A DNA stretch of 64,000 nucleotides, from NCBI GenBank assembly GCA_030737875.1, contig CM060915.1, positions 634,138,786 through 634,202,785 of the forward strand. The letters run 5' to 3'. The position numbers and the translations under genes are program-made. Below the pieces are notes generated by a model. The model was not told the origin of the DNA and did no database searches. It was given only the letters and a program-made list of their open reading frames with translations. The DNA comes from Allium sativum (taxonomy: Eukaryota > Streptophyta > Magnoliopsida > Asparagales > Amaryllidaceae). Below are positions 12,029-23,839 of this stretch, piece by piece. Position 1 is the stretch's first letter. Each line of letters starts with the position of its first letter.

Positions 12029-12940
12029 AGGATTTCGTCCCCGAAATCTTCAAGTTAGGAAGAACGTATCCTACCATCCAATCATCCATCTACTCAAAGC
12101 ATCATCCACGAGCAATCATTGTCCTTACAAGATTCTAAATGCTGGATGAACATATGCAAAAGTGTGTGTATATGTACTTACCTAATGCAAAAATCAGGCG
12201 GTTACTGATATAGTAAACCTCCTTAATGCATATGTATGTAAATCAGGCGGTTACTGATACAGTAAACCTCCTTAATGCACATGTATGTCAGTGAAATGAA
12301 TCCATATGTATGCAAATTCCTAAATTCATAGTATCTATATGAGTGCACATAACATTCATCCATATGCAACATCCATGTGGTGGCACAACAAGTTTCAATC
12401 ATGAATAAGCATAAACACTCATGCATATGCAACATGAAGAGTGTGTGAGCCGATCTAGTGCCTAATGTGTATAATGCATCCACGAGTAACCACTTGCAAA
12501 CACTTGCAACCACTTGCAAACATCAAGCATAACATGTTTCAAATACATGTTTCATCCAAAGGGTTTCTACCTAAGGTTCTCATGACAAGATAGACACGGT
12601 AAACTAGATAGACTAGATAAACTCCTTTTTTTTTTTGGCTTACAAGAAATCCACTCAAACTTTGACATATAGTACTAACCGATGAGTCTTAACCCCCTTA
12701 TGGAGTTTACAACGGAAATAAGATCGAGAATGGGACCGAGAGGATATATATACAAAAGATAACTTGCAAGCAAGCTCCACAGGAAAACAAGGATCAAAGA
12801 TGCACTCTTAAAAAGAGATATGATGCGCGTATCTAGTCTTCACTCCTCTTAGTCACGTTTCCTTGAGTTTAACTCCACTGTGCTTTGACTATCTTTCACT
12901 TCATGATTCCTTGGCTTCCTAACTCCTATTTCCCAAATTC
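12014..12940 (-). other. E unit 1, 3' interior without recognisable domain
   Basis: Between the integrase remnant and the PPT I see no chromodomain or other protein motif. A 49-bp direct repeat pair (12190-12238 and 12239-12287) lies here, sharing the motif AGGCGGTTACTGATA. The copy at 19514-20440 is identical by eye. Confidence 0.6.
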
Positions 12941-12949
12941 GAGTTGGAA

Positions 12950-13610
12950 CTCATTTCATTATTGCCTCTCGTCTTTCTTTCCCACTTATTCTTCCTTCTG
13001 TATTCTTGGCTTAAACATACTATAACCTCATGATCTCATGCCAGCTCTCCAAAATTCACTAGTGAATCCTGGATCTCGTCTATTTACTATAAAGTATTCC
13101 ATGCAGCAGAACTTTTCTTGAAAATACCAATCCACGTTGCCAATTGCCCTTATAAACGTGATTTCCTATAACTCATGCTTAATCGAAATGAACCATCCGC
13201 CTATGAGTGATAGGCCATACCTAGATTCAGTTGCCTACCCCTGGCTTCCTGTAGGCCATTTCAAAACTGGCCAACTTTTTGAGGATAAACCGTTGCTAAC
13301 CATGATGCAGTCCTCTCGCTCTTCACCGGACTGAAATGAGCACTCTTCGTGAGTCTACCTACATACCCGTATTCCCTTTCTTTGATCTAGGTAGTCCATC
13401 CACATAATCTATCGAGATGTTTTCACACTTCCCTTGCGGAACCCCCAATAGAGGTAATGGCCCACTGGGCTTCCATGACTTGGCCTTAACTTGGTGGCAC
13501 AACATGCATCCCGAGACCAACTCGGCCACCTCCTCGAGTGATGCGCATCTTCAAGAACCTTCTTTACCAAGTCTTTCACTCGAGGAACACACATAGTCTC
13601 TCATCGTGCC
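12950..13610 (-). pseudogene. Integrase remnant of E unit 1
   Basis: On the minus strand, broken reading frames resemble a Ty3/gypsy integrase. Near 13605-13400 a zinc-binding region is visible: a LCVPRVKDL-like start, a HHSR motif, then a C..C pair in another frame. A catalytic-core remnant follows, with an AYHS..ADG-like motif near 13220 and RDPGFTSEFW near 13080. Frameshifts and stops make it non-functional. The same lesions occur in unit 2 (20450-21110), so the tandem was made from an already broken element. Confidence 0.75.
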
Positions 13611-13859
13611 TTAGTCATCCCTTGTCATCTATAATATATCTAGTGAGGTGACTTAACATCTCGCCTCGAACTGATCGGTCCATGTTCTTGACCAACTGCG
13701 GGTCTTCTTCCTGCGAAACCCCCTTCTTGATCCAGAAGAGTAAGTCTAAGCTCCGGGAATGCTAACTAACTAGCCAAACGGAGGAGGCTTCTTACTTCAT
13801 TTGCCCTCCTCAGAGTTTTCCGGTCTTAAACCGCAACCACTTTAGCGGAATCCACCGCT

Positions 13860-14365
13860 AGGCCTTACTTAGGAACTATGTGCCCAAGAAATCCAACTTC
13901 TTTCCTCCAAAGTGACATTTGGAGAACTTGACCTTCCACTGGTGGCTCTAAGCGTATCCGTCTCCTCCTTGAGATGTATAGCATGTTCTTCCTCGTTCTT
14001 TTGAGGAGATCAAAATATCGTCTATGACGACCATGACAAACTTGTTCAAGGACTCCCTAAACACCCTACCCATCCAGTTTACGTAATATGCGGGTGCATT
14101 AGTCAAACCAAATAGTATGACTAGCCATTCTAAAACCCATCTAGAGTCCTAAACGCAGTCTTGTCAATTCCATCCTCAGCCATCTTAAGCTGATGGAATC
14201 CGGTAGCTAGATCAAAAGAAAACAGATGCTCCTACAGGCTGATCAAACAAATCATTGATCCTTGGTACCGGTTATCTATTCCTTTCACGATAATCAACAC
14301 ATAAGCGAAACAAACTGTCCACATCAGTAACGAATACTACTGGAGCACCCTACTCGAAAATGCTT
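13860..14365 (-). pseudogene. Reverse transcriptase remnant of E unit 1
   Basis: Minus-strand frames show RT hallmarks in order: a GAPVVFV start with a CVDYRE motif (near 14340-14285), a DLATGFHQLK-like block, an FGLTNAPAYY block and the catalytic IDDIL (about 14014-14028), then a KFSKCHF...FLGH block near 13900. At least three frameshifts or stops separate these pieces. Only a short RNase H-like trace lies beyond (13680-13860). RT would copy element RNA to DNA; this copy cannot be translated through. Confidence 0.85.
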
Positions 14366-14679
14366 CGTCTCAGGAAGTTCTTCTCAAGCAACTCCTTGAC
14401 TTACTTTCTTAACTCTCATCTCGTGAGGTCACGTGCCTAACCGGCCACGAAACTGGCTTGGTATTACCAACCAGATAATGTGGAAATCTATCCCACGTCT
14501 AAGGGTAACCCCTTTACTTCACCCAAGATATCAGGATATTCTTGGACCACCCTCACAGATTGCAAACTATCGATAGACGAGTCGAGGGATTTCAAGATAA
14601 CATAACATGACGGGACCCATAGGGTTGCTAGAAATTTCTAGGGTATTACCGAGGAGAGTCATGAGCCCCACACCCTATA

Positions 14680-15005
14680 TACAAAAACCCAGAATGGCTC
14701 CAAAACAGGACAACCATTCCATGCCCAAAACCAACCATATCCCCTGAAACCGAGAATATAAACATCCCACGAGAATTCTATACTCAAGATAGAAATTTTC
14801 AAATCCACTCAGACCACAGACAGACGGGCAGAACCCCCAATTTGGATTTGAAACATATACGGGATCATCAACCAGACTAGTACTTAGGTGCAAAACTTTC
14901 AACTAGATCAGATGAAATAAAACTATGCGATGTGCCAGAGTCAAACAAAGTACGAACAGGGGAAAAATCAGAAAATGTAAACCAGATTTTCAACAGAAAT
15001 GCCAC
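14680..15005 (-). pseudogene. Aspartic protease remnant of E unit 1
   Basis: Downstream of gag in another frame, the minus strand encodes TLFDSGTSHSFIS, the gypsy retropepsin active-site block with DSG in place of DTG (about 14940). A later LVLGMEWLS block (about 14725) matches the usual end of the fold. Gag ends at 14968 and the protease runs in a different frame with internal stops, so a frameshift has split gag from protease. Confidence 0.8.
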
Positions 15006-15951
15006 CTCTATCCTGAGCTGGAAGCACGGTGTTGAGGGGATGAATTCGCCCTCCAGATAGTCCTGCATACTGAGTCTGACCTTGCCCTTGTTTCCTCGGG
15101 CAATCCTTGCTGAGATGTCCAAACTCACCACAATGAAAGCATTCGCCCCGCTTTCTCTTCTCCTTCTTCCTACATTCCCTGGCTATATGTCCAACTTCAC
15201 CACAGAAGTTACATTTCATATTCTTGCCCCGTTTCCCGGAATTTACTCTCTTGCCTTGAGACTCATTCGCCTTGACCTCTTTCTTGTCATTGTTATCTTC
15301 TTCTTGAAGTAGGGCCATATTCACCAAATTCTCGAAAGTCGCCCCCAAGGGTATATGAGACATGGCCAAACCATGTAATGGCTCGTTTAATCCTAGAGCA
15401 AAGTGTAGGGCCTTCTTCTGAGCTGTATTAACCAAGTCTAAATCGACACGAGTCAGCTGATTAAACTTATCTATGTATTCCCTAATAGTCATGTCCCCTT
15501 GCTTCAGTAATAAGAACCTCAGTCCAAATCTTCCTCTAAAGTCATCCCAAGTCTCGGTTGGCCTAGTAGCGGTGGTGACTACCCACCAACGTGCAGCTTC
15601 TTCCTTTAGCAACCATACTGCCAATAAAACCTTCCTGCGGTCACCTATATCAAAGGTGGCCAAAAGATCTTCGGTCTCTTTCAACCAATTCCTTGCCTCT
15701 ACTAAAGTCTCGGTTCCAAAGAAATTCTTGCAACCCATCATCTTAAAGTTCTTACAAGTTTCCGCAAAATCCGCTTGTGGAGGCTGAGGGAGAAGAGGAA
15801 CATCAGCTACGGAAGGAGGAGTAGGAGGAACAGCGGCCTTGACTGGAAAGACAACACTAGAGACACCCGGGACCGGTGCCGTGACTTCCAAGTACTGACG
15901 AAACCAATCGGGTATTGTTACCCCTTCGGGCAAGATGAGATTATCAGACAT
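14968..15951 (-). CDS. gag: Gag capsid-nucleocapsid protein of E unit 1
   Basis: An open frame of about 327 codons from an ATG at 15951; an upstream in-frame ATG at 15990 gives 340. I prefer 15951 because the retained sequence looks gag-like from there. A proline-rich N-terminus is followed by a retrotransposon gag capsid domain with WLKETEDLL, WWVVTTATRPTETW and F...F..QGDMTIREY segments (about residues 75-215 in the 340-residue numbering). A basic linker leads to two CCHC zinc knuckles, CNFCGEVGHIAREC and CFHCGEFGHLSKDC. It would assemble the particle and bind RNA. It is the only intact gene of the element and is unchanged between units. It is probably truncated at its C-terminus by the frameshift into protease. 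Confidence 0.88.
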   Translation of the reverse strand: MSDNLILPEGVTIPDWFRQYLEVTAPVPGVSSVVFPVKAAVPPTPPSVADVPLLPQPPQADFAETCKNFKMMGCKNFFGTETLVEARNWLKETEDLLATFDIGDRRKVLLAVWLLKEEAARWWVVTTATRPTETWDDFRGRFGLRFLLLKQGDMTIREYIDKFNQLTRVDLDLVNTAQKKALHFALGLNEPLHGLAMSHIPLGATFENLVNMALLQEEDNNDKKEVKANESQGKRVNSGKRGKNMKCNFCGEVGHIARECRKKEKRKRGECFHCGEFGHLSKDCPRKQGQGQTQYAGLSGGRIHPLNTVLPAQDRGGISVENLVYIF

Positions 15952-16132
15952 GCTGGAAACGAAAAGAAAAGAGTTCAAACGAGGGATCAAAGGATAGTGC
16001 TAATGGCTTTTTGGGGAATAGCCTTTTTTAAAATAAACTAGACTTTTCTTTGGAAAATACTTAATACTTGGTTTTGAAAATAGTTTTTCAAAGAGTTTTA
16101 AAAACCTTTTTATCCCTTCTCGTAAACCATAT

Positions 16133-16144
16133 GCTCTGATACCA
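16133..16144 (-). other. Primer-binding site of E unit 1 (initiator tRNA-Met)
   Basis: The minus strand reads TGGTATCAGAGC two bases inside the 5' LTR (16147-19513). This complements the 3' end of plant initiator tRNA-Met. Unit 2 has lost its own PBS in the right-end deletion. Confidence 0.9.
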
Positions 16145-17789
16145 AATGTAACACCCCACCTCCGCCAGGGTGGCTCTTGCGAGCAACTCTGACTTTGGTG
16201 GGGCGTTTTTAAAACAAGGTAAACATGCATAATGATATAGCAAGGCAGGACATGACATATATATATGTAATTAAACAGAGTAAGTAGATAAAACAGCGGA
16301 AGATTTTTAAACCATTTCAAAACACAAGTCTGGTACATCAAAATATCAATTTCCCAAAATTACAAGTCTAGATAAATACATCATCTGATAAACTGAAATA
16401 CATAAGTACTATCCCCAAATAAGAGTGATAAACCATAGCGGCTCAAGTCCAAAGCATACTTGAGCTATCCAAGGAAGCAGCTAAAATCCAAGCTAGGCTC
16501 TAGTATTCCCTCCCTGAGAACCTGGGGGGGAAACGGAAGAAAAGAGGCGAAAGAAAACAGGTCAGTCAAAAAGACTGAGTAAGCCCTGCTACGATCAGTC
16601 TATAAACTAATAAAGTTAACATCATGATGGAAACTGAGATGATCATAGATAACAACATACTGGCATGATAAATCAACTACAAGATAGATAGAGGTGTCAT
16701 CGCATAAAACAAGGTTAAGTTTTGCACCACGGTGTACTAGCAAACCAACATAACAGGTATTGATCCCTTGGCCCAAGCTCTAACCCAATAACATGAAGTG
16801 ACCTTAATATAAGGTCCAGCCCAACGGTCTAGTCGATCGGCTCCCTATAAACCTAACACGTCAAGTGTTGGTGTCCATATGGCCCACATATGGTTGTAGT
16901 TAGTCTGTGTTGGGTCCCCCTTTGGGTGTATCAAGCCCTCGGGTGTCAACCCCGGACACTTAAGCAATAATGCACAGCCCTAACCTACTGGTACCCGTGC
17001 CTCGAGTTTGTCCAACACCGGACTACGTGCACGTCCGTAGCCCGCCTGAACCCGCACCGCTGTACCACTCAGCCATCGTCCTTTTGGTCGCTTACATCCG
17101 TCCAGTAATCGTGCCCCGCCCTAGCCTAGTCCTCTAGGGTTGTGATGATACCGAACTGGGATTACTGCCGGAACAGACCCGCTGCTAGGGTTTTCTAAGA
17201 GGGTTAAGTGTGATTTAACCCTTCACTAATCATGGATTAAATTGGTTAAGTGTAACTTAACCCCATTCTAATCCCTCGAACTCCCAAATTGGTTAAGTAT
17301 TAGTGGACCCTGACTTAACCCTAATCATGAGGCATTAATTAATTTAATGCACCTTAACCTCTCACATTAGACCTTGTTGTGGTTACTAGTTAGGCCGGGC
17401 GGGTCCGGGTAGGTTTACACCACAACTCAGGCTAACCTCGGGTTTTGGACACCACATGACCAACTTCTCACATTGGGTCCTATTGTTTGTAGCCACTAGT
17501 TAAGCCGGTCGGTTCCGTGTAGGATTACGCTACAAACTCAACCCAACCTCGAGTTGGCCACACTTATGTTTTCTAAGTGTCATGTCCACTTTATTTTCAA
17601 ACTATCATTACAAGTTTAACAAATACTTGGGTAGACCTAACTTAATAGGTAAATTCCCAAGGGGTAGACCTAACTTAATTGGTAAATTCCCAATCTTATA
17701 TTTTCATGTATTTTAAGTTTACCCAAACCCCCAACGTCAGTTTATCGCTTACATATTCGTAATAACGCATAAAGGATAGGAAGAGGGAA

Positions 17790-18665
17790 CTTGGCACAAC
17801 ATACATGATGAACTTGCTTATCACAACAAACATGCATAACATGTTAGACTTGCATAACTTAGCATAGTGAACTTGCATATTACCATAAACATGCATAACA
17901 TGTTAAACTTGCATAACTTAGCATAGTGAACTTGCATAAACATGCATAACTTGTCAAACATGCACAACTTGTCATTTTAAACTTGCATAACTTGTCAAAC
18001 ATGCACAACTTGTCATTTTAAACTTGCATAACGTGTCAAACATGCACAACTTGTCATTTTAAACTTGCATAAGCATGCATAACTTGTCAAACATGCACAA
18101 TATGGCAAAATGAACTTGCATAAACATACATAACTCATTTAACTTGCAAATCATGGCATAGTGGACTTGCATAAACATGCATAACTCATTTAACTTGCAG
18201 ATCATGGCTTAGTAAACTTGCATAAACATGCATAACTCATTTAACTTGCAAATCATGGCTTAGTAAACTTGCATAAACATGCATAACTCATTTAACTTGC
18301 AAATCATGGCTTAGTAAACTTGCATAAACATGCATAACTCATTTAACTTGCAAATCATGGCTTAGTAAACTTGCATAAACATGCATAACTCAATAAACTT
18401 GCAAATCAAGGCTTAGCAAACTTGCATAAACATGCATAACTCAATAAACTTGCAAATCATGGCTTAGCAAACTTGCATAAACATGCATAACTCATTTAAC
18501 TTGCAAATCATGGCTTAGTAAACTTGCATAAACATGCATAACTCAATAAACTTGCAAATCAAGGCTTAGCAAACTTGCATAAACATGCATAACTCAATAA
18601 ACTTGCAAATCATGGCTTAGCAAACTTGCATAAACATGCATAACTCAATAAACATACATAAATCC
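17790..18665 (-). repeat. 51-bp minisatellite in E LTR, right copy
   Basis: Same array and same order of variant units as 10290-11165, with one base change seen (near 18200). The array length has not changed since the LTRs separated. Confidence 0.88.
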
Positions 18666-19021
18666 CAACTTGCATCACATATTAACTTTAGAGTTTCTAA
18701 AATGAAGGTAAGAGGGCTTACTAATATTATGAAGACTCAAATCTACAAATAAAGATTGAGAAGCCCTTTATGCAAGCATATCAAAACCCAAACAAAGCTC
18801 CAATTAACAAAAAATCCCAAAAACTCTAGCTTAGCAAATAAAACTTGCAACTTGATGATGTATGCAAGCTAATGATCATTCATACAACTTAGCAATGCTT
18901 GTATGAACATCATAATCCTCATAGGAATGATTTATGAAGAGGTTGGAGGCCATGAGAGTTTGGATTTTGGCATAGTTTTGTTGCTAGAATGAATAATAGG
19001 GTTTTAGGGTAGGATTAGAGG

Positions 19022-19031
19022 CTTATTTATA
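19022..19031 (-). promoter_or_regulatory. TATA box of E LTR (right copy)
   Basis: TATAAATAAG on the minus strand with a telobox-like motif 12 bases downstream. As the 5' LTR of unit 1 this is the copy that could drive unit 1 transcription. Confidence 0.65.
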
Positions 19032-19513
19032 GAAGATTAGAGTGTTTTTAGCCCTAGGATTAACCCTAGATGAGTTTTGGCCCGTCAGATTTCGGAATCC
19101 TCTAGAAGCAAGCCACAAGACCCAGCCCAAATCAAAATGGTGCGCCAGGCAACATTGCCTGGCTACCCCCTGTCGACAGGGCTGTCGACAGGGCAGTCGA
19201 CATGCCAAGACCCCTGTCGACAGGCCTGTCGACATGGGGTCCTGGGCGGGAATTTTTCCCGCCTGCCCAGTTGCCCTAATTTCTGTTTTTAATTTGAAGT
19301 TTAAATCTGTTTTTACTTAGGAATTTTCTGCAAACTTCAATGGGCCTTAACTGGGTTACACGGACTCCGATTTTCGAAAACTCGGACTCTATTTCGCGTA
19401 TTTTTCCGAGACGAACGCAATGGCATAGCCCGTTTCCCTTGATTCAGATTTTATAATTAAATTCTGCCTCAATTTACGTTATAACAAGTTATTTGAAAAT
19501 ACGGGTTGTTACA

Positions 19514-22467
19514 TTCTCCCCTCCTTAAAGGATTTCGTCCCCGAAATCTTCAAGTTAGGAAGAACGTATCCTACCATCCAATCATCCATCTACTCAAAGC
19601 ATCATCCACGAGCAATCATTGTCCTTACAAGATTCTAAATGCTGGATGAACATATGCAAAAGTGTGTGTATATGTACTTACCTAATGCAAAAATCAGGCG
19701 GTTACTGATATAGTAAACCTCCTTAATGCATATGTATGTAAATCAGGCGGTTACTGATACAGTAAACCTCCTTAATGCACATGTATGTCAGTGAAATGAA
19801 TCCATATGTATGCAAATTCCTAAATTCATAGTATCTATATGAGTGCACATAACATTCATCCATATGCAACATCCATGTGGTGGCACAACAAGTTTCAATC
19901 ATGAATAAGCATAAACACTCATGCATATGCAACATGAAGAGTGTGTGAGCCGATCTAGTGCCTAATGTGTATAATGCATCCACGAGTAACCACTTGCAAA
20001 CACTTGCAACCACTTGCAAACATCAAGCATAACATGTTTCAAATACATGTTTCATCCAAAGGGTTTCTACCTAAGGTTCTCATGACAAGATAGACACGGT
20101 AAACTAGATAGACTAGATAAACTCCTTTTTTTTTTTGGCTTACAAGAAATCCACTCAAACTTTGACATATAGTACTAACCGATGAGTCTTAACCCCCTTA
20201 TGGAGTTTACAACGGAAATAAGATCGAGAATGGGACCGAGAGGATATATATACAAAAGATAACTTGCAAGCAAGCTCCACAGGAAAACAAGGATCAAAGA
20301 TGCACTCTTAAAAAGAGATATGATGCGCGTATCTAGTCTTCACTCCTCTTAGTCACGTTTCCTTGAGTTTAACTCCACTGTGCTTTGACTATCTTTCACT
20401 TCATGATTCCTTGGCTTCCTAACTCCTATTTCCCAAATTCGAGTTGGAACTCATTTCATTATTGCCTCTCGTCTTTCTTTCCCACTTATTCTTCCTTCTG
20501 TATTCTTGGCTTAAACATACTATAACCTCATGATCTCATGCCAGCTCTCCAAAATTCACTAGTGAATCCTGGATCTCGTCTATTTACTATAAAGTATTCC
20601 ATGCAGCAGAACTTTTCTTGAAAATACCAATCCACGTTGCCAATTGCCCTTATAAACGTGATTTCCTATAACTCATGCTTAATCGAAATGAACCATCCGC
20701 CTATGAGTGATAGGCCATACCTAGATTCAGTTGCCTACCCCTGGCTTCCTGTAGGCCATTTCAAAACTGGCCAACTTTTTGAGGATAAACCGTTGCTAAC
20801 CATGATGCAGTCCTCTCGCTCTTCACCGGACTGAAATGAGCACTCTTCGTGAGTCTACCTACATACCCGTATTCCCTTTCTTTGATCTAGGTAGTCCATC
20901 CACATAATCTATCGAGATGTTTTCACACTTCCCTTGCGGAACCCCCAATAGAGGTAATGGCCCACTGGGCTTCCATGACTTGGCCTTAACTTGGTGGCAC
21001 AACATGCATCCCGAGACCAACTCGGCCACCTCCTCGAGTGATGCGCATCTTCAAGAACCTTCTTTACCAAGTCTTTCACTCGAGGAACACACATAGTCTC
21101 TCATCGTGCCTTAGTCATCCCTTGTCATCTATAATATATCTAGTGAGGTGACTTAACATCTCGCCTCGAACTGATCGGTCCATGTTCTTGACCAACTGCG
21201 GGTCTTCTTCCTGCGAAACCCCCTTCTTGATCCAGAAGAGTAAGTCTAAGCTCCGGGAATGCTAACTAACTAGCCAAACGGAGGAGGCTTCTTACTTCAT
21301 TTGCCCTCCTCAGAGTTTTCCGGTCTTAAACCGCAACCACTTTAGCGGAATCCACCGCTAGGCCTTACTTAGGAACTATGTGCTCAAGAAATCCAACTTC
21401 TTTCCTCCAAAGTGACATTTGGAGAACTTGACCTTCCACTGGTGGCTCTAAGCGTATCCGTCTCCTCCTTGAGATGTATAGCATGTTCTTCCTCGTTCTT
21501 TTGAGGAGATCAAAATATCGTCTATGACGACCATGACAAACTTGTTCAAGGACTCCCTAAACACCCTACCCATCCAGTTTACGTAATATGCGGGTGCATT
21601 AGTCAAACCAAATAGTATGACTAGCCATTCTAAAACCCATCTAGAGTCCTAAACGCAGTCTTGTCAATTCCATCCTCAGCCATCTTAAGCTGATGGAATC
21701 CGGTAGCTAGATCAAAAGAAAACAGATGCTCCTACAGGCTGATCAAACAAATCATTGATCCTTGGTACCGGTTATCTATTCCTTTCACGATAATCAACAC
21801 ATAAGCGAAACAAACTGTCCACATTAGTAACGAATACTACTGGAGCACCCTACTCGAAAATGCTTCGTCTCAGGAAGTTCTTCTCAAGCAACTCCTTGAC
21901 TTACTTTCTTAACTCTCATCTCGTGAGGTCACGTGCCTAACCGGCCACGAAACTGGCTTGGTATTACCAACCAGATAATGTGGAAATCTATCCCACGTCT
22001 AAGGGTAACCCCTTTACTTCACCCAAGATATCAGGATATTCTCGGACCACCCTCACAGATTGCAAACTATCGATAGACGAGTCGAGGGATTTCAAGATAA
22101 CATAACATGACGGGACCCATAGGGTTGCTAGAAATTTCTAGGGTATTACCGAGGAGAGTCATGAGCCCCACACCCTATATACAAAAACCCAGAATGGCTC
22201 CAAAACAGGACAACCATTCCATGCCCAAAACCAACCATATCCCCTGAAACCGAGAATATAAACATCCCACGAGAATTCTATACTCAAGATAGAAATTTTC
22301 AAATCCACTCAGACCATAGACAGACGGGCAGAACCCCCAATTTGGATTTGAAACATATACGGGATCATCAACCAGACTAGTACTTAGGTGCAAAACTTTC
22401 AACTAGATCAGATGAAATAAAACTATGCGATGTGCCAGAGTCAAACAAAGTACGAACAGGGGAAAAA
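19514..22467 (-). pseudogene. E unit 2 interior: broken protease, RT and integrase
   Basis: A near-identical copy of 12014-14967. By eye only four substitutions separate the two, all transitions (near 21384, 21825, 22044 and 22317). The protease (22180-22505), RT (21360-21865) and integrase (20450-21110) remnants carry the same frameshifts and stops as unit 1. Confidence 0.85.
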
Positions 22468-23433
22468 TCAGAAAATGTAAACCAGATTTTCAACAGAAAT
22501 GCCACCTCTATCCTGAGCTGGAAGCACGGTGTTGAGGGGATGAATTCGCCCTCCAGATAGTCCTGCATACTGAGTCTGACCTTGCCCTTGTTTCCTCGGG
22601 CAATCCTTGCTGAGATGTCCAAACTCACCACAATGAAAGCATTCGCCCCGCTTTCTCTTCTCCTTCTTCCTACATTCCCTGGCTATATGTCCAACTTCAC
22701 CACAGAAGTTACATTTCATATTCTTGCCCCGTTTCCCGGAATTTACTCTCTTGCCTTGAGACTCATTCGCCTTGACCTCTTTCTTGTCATTGTTATCTTC
22801 TTCTTGAAGTAGGGCCATATTCACCAAATTCTCGAAAGTCGCCCCCAAGGGTATATGAGACATGGCCAAACCATGTAATGGCTCGTTTAATCCTAGAGCA
22901 AAGTGTAGGGCCTTCTTCTGAGCTGTATTAACCAAGTCTAAATCGACACGAGTCAGCTGATTAAACTTATCTATGTATTCCCTAATAGTCATGTCCCCTT
23001 GCTTCAGTAATAAGAACCTCAGTCCAAATCTTCCTCTAAAGTCATCCCAAGTCTCGGTTGGCCTAGTAGCGGTGGTGACTACCCACCAACGTGCAGCTTC
23101 TTCCTTTAGCAACCATACTGCCAATAAAACCTTCCTGCGGTCACCTATATCAAAGGTGGCCAAAAGATCTTCGGTCTCTTTCAACCAATTCCTTGCCTCT
23201 ACTAAAGTCTCGGTTCCAAAGAAATTCTTGCAACCCATCATCTTAAAGTTCTTACAAGTTTCCGCAAAATCCGCTTGTGGAGGCTGAGGGAGAAGAGGAA
23301 CATCAGCTACGGAAGGAGGAGTAGGAGGAACAGCGGCCTTGACTGGAAAGACAACACTAGAGACACCCGGGACCGGTGCCGTGACTTCCAAGTACTGACG
23401 AAACCAATCGGGTATTGTTACCCCTTCGGCCAT
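22468..23433 (-). CDS. gag: Truncated gag of E unit 2 with a start codon from flanking DNA
   Basis: Open frame of 321 codons. From its third residue (EGVTIPDWF) it is identical to unit 1 gag, including both CCHC knuckles. Its first residues differ because the element is cut at about 23429 and the ATG (23431-23433 on the minus strand) comes from the adjoining LTR D sequence. The normal start region, leader, PBS and right-hand LTR are gone, so there is no element promoter upstream. Expression is doubtful, although the frame is intact. Confidence 0.75.
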   Translation of the reverse strand: MAEGVTIPDWFRQYLEVTAPVPGVSSVVFPVKAAVPPTPPSVADVPLLPQPPQADFAETCKNFKMMGCKNFFGTETLVEARNWLKETEDLLATFDIGDRRKVLLAVWLLKEEAARWWVVTTATRPTETWDDFRGRFGLRFLLLKQGDMTIREYIDKFNQLTRVDLDLVNTAQKKALHFALGLNEPLHGLAMSHIPLGATFENLVNMALLQEEDNNDKKEVKANESQGKRVNSGKRGKNMKCNFCGEVGHIARECRKKEKRKRGECFHCGEFGHLSKDCPRKQGQGQTQYAGLSGGRIHPLNTVLPAQDRGGISVENLVYIF

Positions 23434-23839
23434 CGAACTGCACTTACAGCGACCTTTTTCAAATTTGATTTGGACATAATTCCAAATCCAACCGTTAGAT
23501 TTCTAATTTCCAATAATCGTTAGAAATCTCTTTTCGATACGAACCCAACGGTTCCGGTTTTAGGAGAATCCGACGGTCGGATCTCCCGTAATGTCCGTTT
23601 GAAATAAATGGTCGAAATTCGCGAACTGCCGCGGCGCGGCGCGTTCTATTCAGGCCATTATATTATATATATAATATATATAATATATATTTCGTCGATT
23701 TCTATTTAAAAACGAATTATATAAATAGTTTTAAATTCGTTTCAAAAGCAATTTCAACTTCCTTTTCAATTCAAATCAAAATTGAATTCTTCTTTATAAA
23801 TTCGTTTTAAAATTCATTTCTATTCAATTCAAATTTCAA

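Larger units (their letters stand above)
16147..19513 (-). repeat. Element E LTR, right copy (5' LTR of unit 1 and 3' LTR of unit 2)
   Basis: 3367 bases, shared between the tandem units. TATA box at 19022-19031, minisatellite at 17790-18665, U3 palindromes at 19144-19263. Here the fifth palindrome (19227-19234) is a perfect TGTCGACA, whereas the left LTR has TATCGACA. Confidence 0.92.
8646..23429 (-). mobile_element. Element E: tandem Ty3/gypsy retrotransposon, LTR-internal-LTR-internal', right end deleted
   Basis: Two near-identical units in direct tandem. Unit 1 has LTR 8646-12013 and interior 12014-16146. Unit 2 has LTR 16147-19513 and interior 19514-23429, cut inside gag. Transcription runs right to left. 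Gag has two CCHC knuckles, protease has a DSG active site, and broken RT and integrase follow, the usual Ty3/gypsy order. Long LTRs, an initiator tRNA-Met PBS and the pre-PPT block suggest a Tekay/Del-type chromovirus, though I saw no chromodomain. The third LTR expected on the right is missing. By eye the LTRs differ at about 13 bases plus one indel, and the two interiors at only 4 bases. Confidence 0.9.

Noticed and set aside
15082..16041. Plus-strand ORFs opposite the gag gene of E
   Set aside because: They are antisense shadows of gag and are repeated identically opposite gag in unit 2.
8646..23429. Two independent insertions of the same element side by side
   Set aside because: The units share one LTR exactly at the junction with no target duplication between them, so a tandem made by recombination is simpler.
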